Assembly (NCBI GenBank): GCA_044227705.1 | Contig: JBGAWE010000203.1 | Location: forward strand, 1-8,243 | Length of the DNA stretch: 8,243 nucleotides | Origin: JANOQP01 sp044227705 | GTDB lineage: Bacteria > Bacteroidota > Bacteroidia > Chitinophagales > Saprospiraceae | Reading direction: 5' to 3' | In this document: in pieces, positions 1 through 5,891 of the stretch | Layout: every line of letters starts with the position of its first letter | How positions within the stretch are numbered: position 1 is the first letter of the stretch | Position numbers and translations under genes: made by a program | Notes under the pieces: generated by a model | Seen by the model: only the letters and a program-made list of their open reading frames with translations | Databases searched by the model: none | Told to the model about the DNA's origin: nothing

Positions 1-588
1 GCCCGGCTCGAAGACGACGTACTCGAGGCCCGCGTCGGTCCTTTTGAGCGCGTCGCCGTAGCCATTGGCGGCGTACTTGGCCAGCCATCCCTTTAGGTCG
101 GCCTCGACCTGCGGGGCGCGGGCCTTGATGGCGCCCTTCCCGGCCTCTTTGGCCGCCATCGCCGCCGCGACCTCCGCCGCCGGCGTGACCTTGTGGAGGC
201 AGACGTCGATGCGGAGTTCTTTTTCCCCGTCAAAGTCCGGGGGCAGCTTTTGGGCCATGCCCTCGATGAGCTCGAACGTCGAGACGCTGTCGCCGACGGC
301 CATCCCCTTGATGGCGGTGATGATGACCGGCTCGGGCTGCCCGGACAGTTGCTCGGCCGTAGGCAGGTTGAACTCGGCGGCCTGGCCCTGGTCTCGGGTG
401 GTCTGGATGACCTTGTCTTTGAGGTAGACGTAGAAGTCGGCCGTCACCTGGTCCCCGGCGGCGGGTTTTGCGCCCGTGTTGTTGGTGTGGTTGACGATGC
501 GGTAGCGTGGGTTCGGGGTCTGCCCGAAGACGGTCCCAGAGGCGAGCATCGAGGTTGCGAAGAGGCTGAAAGCCAGCAGTTTTTGCAT
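1..588 (-). CDS. FKBP-type peptidyl-prolyl cis-trans isomerase, exported, C-terminus cut by window edge
   Basis: The reading frame opens with ATG at 588 and runs without a stop to position 1, giving 196 residues of an incomplete protein. Residues 1-23 look like a Sec signal peptide (MQKLL, hydrophobic core, then a likely cleavage near VFGQ), so it should act in the periplasm. Residues about 40-135 fit an FKBP fold: GDQVTADFYVYLKD, then an AIKGMAVGDSVSTFEL segment, a proline-rich loop (KLPPDFD) and a closing strand ELRIDVCLHKV. A charged, Ala-rich helical stretch (about 136-180) follows, then DAGLEYVVFEPG, which is how a second FKBP domain usually begins in Bacteroidota isomerases; that domain would lie outside the window. 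The family catalyses prolyl cis-trans isomerisation and assists folding of exported proteins. It starts 39 nt after the beta-barrel gene on the same strand, so co-transcription is likely. The first domain appears to lack canonical active-site residues. Family call fairly secure; activity inferred. Confidence 0.8.
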   Translation of the reverse strand, partial: MQKLLAFSLFATSMLASGTVFGQTPNPRYRIVNHTNNTGAKPAAGDQVTADFYVYLKDKVIQTTRDQGQAAEFNLPTAEQLSGQPEPVIITAIKGMAVGDSVSTFELIEGMAQKLPPDFDGEKELRIDVCLHKVTPAAEVAAAMAAKEAGKGAIKARAPQVEADLKGWLAKYAANGYGDALKRTDAGLEYVVFEPG

Positions 589-627
589 TTTAAAAATTTG
601 AAAGATGGAGGTTTGGTGGGTCAATTG

Positions 628-1302
628 TCAAAAAAGCCGATAGCCAAGCCCGGCGACGGCAGCTCGGTTCCTGAAATACAGGGAGCCGAGCGGTGCTCCG
701 GACTCGTCGGTTATGGCATATTTCTTTTGGGTGCAGAGGCTGTGCTGCCATTTGGCGAAAAGCGTCAGCCGCCGCCAGTAGCCGTGCACGCCGGCCTCGA
801 AGCCGTAGTCTTTTTTAGAAATGAAAGTGTCGCCGTTGGCGTCTTTCCAGCCGGTATGGTCGTAAATCTTGAACCCTTCCGACAGGCGGAAGGAGTAAAA
901 AGGCGAGAACGAGACGCCGAGCCGCTTTTTCCAAAAACCCGCTTCCACGCCCGGCGCAAGGGTCAGGTATTGACAGCGCAAACCAACTCGGTCGGTCTGG
1001 AAATAGGCCCACTGCCCCAGCTCGTTGAACCCGAAGACGACCCCGCTTTCGGGCTTGAAATGAAAACCCTTCTGCTGAAAATGAACCCCAACGGGGACCG
1101 AAAGCCACCTCCACGCCGCAATCCGGGCGACCAGCCCGGCCTCGAAGCTGGTGCTGGCATCGTGGCGGACATCGTCCGGGTCGTATTGGGTCGGTCTGAT
1201 GTTCGACCCGCCGACTGCCGCTTCCGGCCAAATCGAGACCCGCTGCCCGACCGAGCAGGTCAGCGAGAGTAAAAGGAGGGAGAGCGTGAGCAGGCTTTTC
1301 AT
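628..1302 (-). CDS. Small outer-membrane beta-barrel protein (PorT-like / OMP_b-brl family)
   Basis: A 224-residue protein with a clear signal peptide (MKSLLTLSLLLLSLTCSVGQ, likely cleaved after VGQ). The mature part is a run of alternating polar and hydrophobic segments rich in Tyr, Phe and Trp, as expected for transmembrane beta strands: GLVARIAAWRWLSVPVGVHF, QKGFHFKPESG, YLTLAPGVEAGFW, LGVSFSPFYSFRLSEG, YGFEAGVHGYWRRLTLFAKW, and a final strand AAVAGLGYRLF ending in Phe, the usual terminal residue recognised by the Bam machinery. Size and pattern match the small PorT-like beta-barrel proteins common in Bacteroidota, most of which have no assigned function; nothing visible marks it as the type IX secretion component PorT itself. 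It begins 9 nt after the stop of nrnA and ends 39 nt before the isomerase gene, so it probably shares their transcript. Outer-membrane location is confident; the role is unknown. Confidence 0.8.
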   Translation of the reverse strand: MKSLLTLSLLLLSLTCSVGQRVSIWPEAAVGGSNIRPTQYDPDDVRHDASTSFEAGLVARIAAWRWLSVPVGVHFQQKGFHFKPESGVVFGFNELGQWAYFQTDRVGLRCQYLTLAPGVEAGFWKKRLGVSFSPFYSFRLSEGFKIYDHTGWKDANGDTFISKKDYGFEAGVHGYWRRLTLFAKWQHSLCTQKKYAITDESGAPLGSLYFRNRAAVAGLGYRLF

Positions 1303-1311
1303 GGAGAAAGG

Positions 1312-2322
1312 TCAGTTGACGGCGAAAAGCTCGTCGCGGTATTGTGGCAGCGCGTCTTTGAACCGTTGCACCGCCGCCCGCAGCGAGCCGTGGAAGCTGC
1401 CGCCCGAGGCGTTGAGGTGGCCGCCGCCGTTGAACAGGTCGCGGCAGATGCGCTGCACGTCGAAGTCGCCCTTCGAGCGGATGGACAGCTTCACGATGCT
1501 CGGCTGCTCGTGTATGAAGGCCACCACGACCGCGTCGCGCATCATCATCGGGTAGTTGACAAGGCCCTCCGTGTCGCCGCGCGAGATGCCAAAGTGCTCG
1601 TAATCGTGCTTCGTCAGCGTGATGATGGCCGTGCGGAACTCGGGCAGGAACTCGAAGCGGTTGTTCAGGACGTGGCCGAGGAGACGGAGGTACTTTTCCT
1701 TTTGGGTCAAAAAAATGAGGTTCTGCAGCTCGTTGTCGTCGACCCCCCTTTCCAAAAGCTCGGCAACGATGCGGAAGGTGCGCGGCCTTGTCGCGTGGCG
1801 GAACGAGCCGGTGTCGGTCACGATGCCCGTATAGATGCAGTCGGCGACGGTCGTGTTGATGAGCTGCCCATCGCCCATCGCGGTGATGAACTCGTAGACC
1901 AGTTCGCAGGTCGAGCTGGCCCCCGGGTCGCTCAAGACAAAATCGGCCACGTCCTCGGGGAAAAGGTGGTGGTCGATGAGGATGCGCGGGCCGGGCAGGT
2001 TTTTGAGAAAATCGCCCATCCGGTCGATGCGGTCGAGGCCGTTGAAGTCGACGAGGAAGAAAAGCTCGCTGTCGCGCAGGGCTTTTTGGCAGGCCTCGGG
2101 CGCGGCGTCCCAAATCAGGCACTCGTCCGCGCCTTTCAAAAAGCCGAGCGACTCGGGAAAATCCGATGGAAAAAGGACGCTCACGCGATGCCCAGCCTGC
2201 TCGAGCCAGTGCCGGACGGCAAGCGCGGAGCCTATGGCGTCGCCGTCGGGGTTGCGGTGCGAGAGGACGGAAACATTCTTCGGGGCCGCCAACAAATTCT
2301 TGACTTCGGGAGCGAATTCCAT
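1312..2322 (-). CDS. nrnA: DHH/DHHA1 phosphoesterase, bifunctional oligoribonuclease/pAp phosphatase NrnA
   Basis: A 336-residue cytoplasmic enzyme. The DHH domain shows the ordered metal-binding motifs: SHRNPDGDAIGS (residues 21-32, with H22, D26 and D28), VDFN (91-94, with D92), the signature DHH (117-119) and GIVTDTGSF (166-174, with D170). The C-terminal DHHA1 domain ends with the substrate-binding NGGGHLNASG (from residue 298). Length and motif order match NrnA, which hydrolyses short RNA oligonucleotides from the 5' end and, in characterised members, dephosphorylates 3'-phosphoadenosine 5'-phosphate. I start at ATG 2322 because the sequence MEFAPEVKNLL leads directly into the family's first helix. 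An in-frame ATG at 2517 would add 65 residues with no family resemblance, overlap the ndk start on the other strand and translate an intergenic repeat. It is probably the first gene of an operon with the beta-barrel and isomerase genes. It could be labelled simply DHH phosphoesterase, but the family assignment is secure. Confidence 0.93.
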   Translation of the reverse strand: MEFAPEVKNLLAAPKNVSVLSHRNPDGDAIGSALAVRHWLEQAGHRVSVLFPSDFPESLGFLKGADECLIWDAAPEACQKALRDSELFFLVDFNGLDRIDRMGDFLKNLPGPRILIDHHLFPEDVADFVLSDPGASSTCELVYEFITAMGDGQLINTTVADCIYTGIVTDTGSFRHATRPRTFRIVAELLERGVDDNELQNLIFLTQKEKYLRLLGHVLNNRFEFLPEFRTAIITLTKHDYEHFGISRGDTEGLVNYPMMMRDAVVVAFIHEQPSIVKLSIRSKGDFDVQRICRDLFNGGGHLNASGGSFHGSLRAAVQRFKDALPQYRDELFAVN

Positions 2323-2396
2323 AAAAACGGCGGCGAAGGTAAATTTCCGTCCGGGATTAAAAAGGACGGCGGCGGCCGCGAAATCGGGGCTTTGGA

Positions 2397-2404
2397 TACT
2401 TTTG
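2397..2404 (+). promoter_or_regulatory. Candidate Bacteroidota -7 promoter element upstream of ndk
   Basis: TACTTTTG matches the Bacteroidota housekeeping -7 consensus TAnnTTTG exactly and lies about 107 nt upstream of the ndk start. I see no convincing TTG (-33) element at the right distance upstream, so support is partial. If real, the transcript would start near 2410 and carry a leader of about 100 nt. It overlaps the left arm of an 8-bp inverted repeat. Confidence 0.35.
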
Positions 2405-2428
2405 CCCGCCCAAAAATCGAGGGCAAAA
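2400..2428. repeat. Inverted repeat in the nrnA-ndk divergent intergenic region
   Basis: TTTTGCCC (2400-2407) and GGGCAAAA (2421-2428) are perfect 8-bp inverted arms around a 13-nt spacer. The left arm overlaps the candidate -7 element of ndk. The repeat sits between two divergent genes, so it could be an operator or a hairpin in the leader. The arms are short and simple, so chance is possible. Confidence 0.45.
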
Positions 2429-2469
2429 AGGGTTGTTGGCGGGCATGCCGACATAGTCCAACAAACGCG

Positions 2470-2497
2470 ATTCACAATTAACCATTCACCAATCACA
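2470..2497 (+). repeat. Degenerate tandem 7-bp repeat upstream of ndk
   Basis: Four adjoining 7-bp units can be read: ATTCACA, ATTAACC, ATTCACC, AATCACA. They share an ATTCACM-type consensus and form an AT-rich island in GC-rich DNA, ending 13 nt before the ndk start codon. From memory, similar ATTCAC/TTAACC intergenic tracts recur in many Bacteroidota genomes. Function is unknown; it may be a leader or upstream element, or neutral low-complexity sequence. Confidence 0.55.
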
Positions 2498-2510
2498 ACT
2501 AAAGAAAGAG

Positions 2511-2930
2511 ATGGCAACCAACCGCACCTTCACCATGATCAAGCCCGATGCCGTCGCCGACGGCCACATCGGCAACATCCTTAAAATGATAGCCGACGGC
2601 GGCTTCCGCATCGTCGCCATGAAGCTGACGCGGATGTCGCGCATGGAGGCGGGCAAGTTTTATGAGGTCCACAAAGAGCGCGGCTTCTTCGGTGAGCTGG
2701 TCGAGTTCATGTCGAGCGGCCCCATCGTCGCCGCGATCTTGGAGAAGGACAACGCCGTGGCCGACTTCCGCGCCCTCATCGGTGCGACCAACCCGGCCAA
2801 TGCGGCCGACGGCACCATTCGCAAGCTCTACGCCCGCTCGGTGGGCGAGAACGCCGTCCACGGCTCGGACTCGGACGAGAACGCGGAGATTGAGGGCAAC
2901 TTCCACTTCTCCGGCAGAGAGATGTTCTGA
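2511..2930 (+). CDS. ndk: Nucleoside-diphosphate kinase
   Basis: A 139-residue protein matching Ndk along its full length (family about 140 residues). It transfers the gamma phosphate of ATP to other nucleoside diphosphates through a phosphohistidine intermediate, keeping NTP and dNTP pools balanced in the cytoplasm. Visible landmarks are the opening TFTMIKPDAV with the nucleotide-binding Lys11, FYEVHKERGFF (residues 50-60, with the conserved Tyr51), the Kpn-loop-like GATNPANAADGTIR (91-104, with Arg104), and the signature NAVHGSDS (114-121) with catalytic His117. The start at 2511 gives the normal N-terminus and follows a purine-rich AAAGAAAGAG stretch directly before ATG, which is not a classic Shine-Dalgarno spacing. 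It is divergent from nrnA and is followed by a strong terminator 13 nt after the stop, so it is probably transcribed alone. Nothing looks unusual in the protein. Confidence 0.97.
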   Translation: MATNRTFTMIKPDAVADGHIGNILKMIADGGFRIVAMKLTRMSRMEAGKFYEVHKERGFFGELVEFMSSGPIVAAILEKDNAVADFRALIGATNPANAADGTIRKLYARSVGENAVHGSDSDENAEIEGNFHFSGREMF

Positions 2931-2943
2931 AGAATCGAAGCCC

Positions 2944-2973
2944 AAAAGGCCCGGCCGTCGGTCGGGCCTTTTT
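2944..2973 (+). terminator. Rho-independent terminator after ndk
   Basis: AAAAGGCCCG (2944-2953) pairs perfectly with CGGGCCTTTT (2963-2972) around a 9-nt loop, and the T tract of the right arm runs into TTTTT. It starts 13 nt past the ndk stop. A 10-bp GC-core stem with a T tract is a textbook intrinsic terminator; the flanking A and T tracts could also let it work in the reverse direction. Confidence 0.9.
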
Positions 2974-3032
2974 CCTTTCCACAAACCATCGGTTCGGTTG
3001 TTTTCAACCCGAATTCATCGAAAACCAGAAAG

Positions 3033-3068
3033 TTTTGACCCTTCAGCGCAAGACCGCCGCGAATTTTG
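3033..3068 (+). promoter_or_regulatory. Weak candidate promoter upstream of the M1 aminopeptidase
   Basis: A TTTTG (3033-3037) is followed 23 nt later by GAATTTTG (3061-3068), one mismatch from the Bacteroidota -7 consensus TAnnTTTG. The spacing is at the long end of what is accepted, and the element lies about 58 nt upstream of the start codon. Since the ndk terminator isolates this gene, a promoter is expected somewhere in 2974-3126, but the match is weak. Confidence 0.27.
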
Positions 3069-3126
3069 CCGTCAATAGGAGACCCCCCGCCCGTCCGGCA
3101 TTTTCAAAAATCTTCCCTCTTTCTTC

Positions 3127-5633
3127 ATGACAAAACAACTCTTCGCAGCCCTCGCGCTAACCATCCTCGCGCTGGCCTGCACCCCGAAAAGCGGCCAGAA
3201 GCTCGCGGCGAACGCCGATCCGAAGCCCAGCGACCAGCCCACAACCATCAACCTGCCCGAGCTGAAAATCATTGCCGACCGCGACTCGGCATCGCCCGAG
3301 GTGCCGAACGAGCTGCCGGTCTATCAGGCATCGGCGCGGCGCGAGCACGACCTCATCCATGAAAAGGTGGAGTTGTCGTTCGACTGGGCGAAGGCCCATG
3401 CCATCGGCCGGGCGACGCTGACCCTGCGGCCCTTTTTCTACCCGACCGACAGCCAGACGCTCGACGCGAAGAATTTTGACATTAAAAGTGTCCGATTCGA
3501 CGGTCAGGCGGGCGAACTCAAATACCGCTACGACGGGCTGCGACTCGTCATCGACTTGGGTAAGACTTTTACTCGAAAGGAAGAATACAAGCTCGTCGTC
3601 GAGTACGTCGCGCGTCCGAACGAGCGCGACAGCTTCGGCGGCTCGGCGGCCATCAACAGCGACAAAGGCCTCTTTTTCATCAACAACGACGGGAAGGACG
3701 CCGAAAAGCCCATGCAAATCTGGACGCAGGGTGAAACCGAGTCGAACTCCCGCTGGATGCCGACCATCGACAAGCCGAACGAGCGGACGACCGATGAAAT
3801 CATCCTGACCGTCGAGGACAAGTACAAGACGCTTTCGAACGGCCTCCTTGTCGAGTCCAAAAAGAACGCCGACGGGACGCGCACCGACCATTGGAAGATG
3901 GACATGCCGCATGCGCCCTACCTTTTCATGTTCGCCGTCGGCGATTTCGCGGTCGTGAAGGACAAGTGGCGCGACAAGAACCTCTTGTTTTACGTCGAGC
4001 CGAAGTACGAGAAGGACGCCCGCGCCATCTACCCGTACACGCAGGAGATGCTCGATTTTTACTCGGAAAAGCTCGGTTATGCCTATCCCTGGCCCGAGTT
4101 GGCGCAGGTGACGGTGCGCGACTACGTCAGCGGCGCGATGGAGAACACGGGCGCGATTCTGTATGGCGAGTTCATGAACGGCACGGCCCGCGAGCTGCGC
4201 GACAACGACTACGCGAACGAGAAGACGGAGTGCCACGAGATGTTCCACCACTGGTTCGGCGACCTCGTCACCTGCGAGTCGTGGTCGAACCTGACCCTCA
4301 ACGAAGGTTTTGCGAACTACTCCGAGTACCTCTGGATGGAGCACAAGCACGGCCGCGCCGCCGCCGACGAGCACCTGATGGGCGAGCGGCAGGGCTATTT
4401 CGGCTCGGCGATGGACGGCGGCCACGACCTCATCGACTTCCACTACGCCGACCGCGAGGCCATGTTCGACGGCCACTCCTACAACAAGGGCGGCTCATGC
4501 CTGCACATGCTGCGGAAATACCTCGGCGACGAGGCCTTTTTCGGTGCGCTGAACCTCTATTTGAAAAGGAACGAGTTCACCGCCGTTGAGGCAGATGAGC
4601 TGCGGATGGCCTTCGAGGATTTCACCGGCGAGGATTTGCACTGGTTTTTTGACCAATGGTTTTTCGACAAGGGCTGGCCGAACGTCAACGTCAACTGGGA
4701 CTTTGACGAAGCCTCGAAAAGGGTCATTCTGAAGCTCGCCCAGACTCAGGACCCGAAATCCATGCGCCCGATTTTCACCCTCCCGACGACGGTCGACGTC
4801 TGGCAGGCCGATGGGACGAAGCGCAGCTTCCCCATCGTTTTCAACCAGCGGAACCAGGCGTTCGAGTTCGCCGCCCCGGCCCGGCCGGAATGGGTGGACA
4901 TCGACCCAGAGCGCACCCTCTTGGCGACGTGGGCCTATGAAAAATCGGACGCAGAGATGGATTTTCAATACCGCCACAGCACCGCTTTCGAGGCTCGCAA
5001 CGAGGCCCTCTATCATTTCACGGAGAACACCGATGCGCCGCGCGGAAAGGCCCTCGCCGCGCTCGCCCTTGACGACGCGGCTGCCGCCAATCGCGGCTGG
5101 CGGAGTTCGACGGGAAGAAGTTCACGCCGCTTTTCAGCCGCCTTTTGGGCGACGACCAGCCGTATTCGGTTGTCTCGACCGCGCTCTCCGAACTCGTGAA
5201 AGTTGACCCGGCGGCCGCTGCCTCGGCCGCTCAAAAATTGGAGAACGAGGAGAACGCCTCCATCAAAGCCGCCCTGCTGGAAATCTACGCGACGACGGGC
5301 GACCGCTCCAAGATGCCCTTCTTCCAAAGCCAACTGGCGAAGGTGGACGGCCCGGCGACCTTCACCTTCTTCGACAGCTACCCGCAGTTCCTGCGGAAAA
5401 TCGGCGATGCGGGGGCGAAATCGGCCTTTTTCATGGAGTGCCACAAGATTGCGCTCGACGGCGGGCAGTCGCAGTGGCGGCGCTTCGGCTCGACGAAGGC
5501 CATCGCCGACGAGCGCAACGACCTCGCCGAGAAGGGCATGACCGCCGAGGCCGCAGCGATGAACTCGTGGCTCGACGAAATCAAGAAATCGGAGAAGGAC
5601 GAGATGCTGCTGATGTACTACCAGATGTTTTGA
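3127..5633 (+). CDS. M1 family zinc aminopeptidase, exported, interrupted by a one-base frameshift
   Basis: Read as one gene with a frame correction near 5097 it would encode about 835 residues, a normal length for exported M1 aminopeptidases of Bacteroidota. The N-terminus (MTKQLFAALALTILALAC) is a signal peptide with a possible lipidation Cys18, although the lipobox is imperfect, so periplasmic or membrane-anchored action is likely. The beta-sheet N-terminal domain (about 55-260) precedes the catalytic domain. That domain contains the substrate-binding GAMENTG (336-342), the zinc motif HEMFHH (H370, E371, H374), the third zinc ligand E393 in NLTLNEGF (18 residues lie between H374 and E393) and the proton-donor Tyr452 in SYNKGG. 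The family removes N-terminal residues from peptides. In the sequence as given, the frame with the catalytic domain ends at a TGA at 5197-5199 after about 33 out-of-frame residues, giving 690 residues. The C-terminal helical domain (LAEFDGKKF to YYQMF) continues in another frame to 5633. A strong terminator follows. Family call is very secure; whether the gene is intact is not. Confidence 0.93.
5073..5199 (+). other. Frameshift interval within the M1 aminopeptidase gene
   Basis: The catalytic-domain frame is sensible up to AAANRG (Gly codon 5095-5097), then turns into an Arg/Ser-rich tail ending in TGA at 5197-5199. The frame carrying the C-terminal domain is closed upstream by TGA at 5070-5072, so the switch must fall within this interval. 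Protein sense places it near 5097: adding one base (for example GGC CTG in place of GGCTG) gives NRG-LAEFDGKKFTPLF with no break. No slippery heptamer is visible, which argues for a one-base deletion or a sequencing error rather than programmed frameshifting. Confidence 0.85.
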
Positions 5634-5653
5634 GGGTTTGAAGCCCGAGATTG

Positions 5654-5700
5654 ACGGAGGCCCGGCGAGTTGGAAAGCTCGTCGGGCCTCCGTGTTTTTT
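5654..5700 (+). terminator. Rho-independent terminator after the M1 aminopeptidase
   Basis: ACGGAGGCCCG (5654-5664) pairs perfectly with CGGGCCTCCGT (5683-5693). The stem continues inward with a G-T wobble and CGAG/CTCG (5666-5669 with 5678-5681), leaving a short loop of about 8 nt. GTTTTTT follows directly. It begins 20 nt after the stop codon. Its presence supports the view that the gene truly ends at 5633. Confidence 0.92.
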
Positions 5701-5891
5701 GGGAAACGCGGCTGGCAAAACTGGTTGGCGAGAAAGGCATTCTTCCGCGCAGGCACATAACAACACAAATGGCAGACCCGGCAGAGCCAAACGGACTTGA
5801 TTGGAACACAAATTGACCACGAACAAGTGGCATTGCTTCTTTTTTGCACACGCGGGCATCGAGTTGGAGCCTGAAATGCCGACAGCCGCTT

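Noticed and set aside
193..2481. Long plus-strand frames (193-1272 and 1342-2481) opposite the minus-strand operon
   Set aside because: They are shadows of the isomerase, beta-barrel and NrnA genes, which carry clear motifs and signal peptides on the other strand.
2323..2517. A 65-residue N-terminal extension of NrnA from ATG 2517
   Set aside because: It translates the intergenic repeat and inverted repeat, overlaps the ndk start on the other strand and has no family similarity. ATG 2322 gives the normal NrnA N-terminus.
3157..4476. A 439-codon open frame on the minus strand within the aminopeptidase
   Set aside because: It is opposite a gene with complete M1 motifs, and its translation is a low-complexity Val/Leu/Arg/Asp mix with no recognisable family.
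5085..5105. Programmed -1 ribosomal frameshifting in the aminopeptidase
   Set aside because: No X-XXY-YYZ slippery heptamer is present near the frame change and no homopolymer run is there to slip on. A deletion or sequencing error is simpler.
3430..5440. Phe-Phe pairs written as TTTTTC/TTTTTT in a GC-rich gene
   Set aside because: It occurs repeatedly in the aminopeptidase (for example near 3432, 4548 and 4645), but TTCTTC is also used there and in ndk, so no consistent rule can be claimed from this window.
5813..5846. A TTG (5813-5815) and CTTTTTTG (5839-5846) as promoter for the surface protein
   Set aside because: The -7 candidate mismatches both invariant TA positions of TAnnTTTG, so support is too weak to list.
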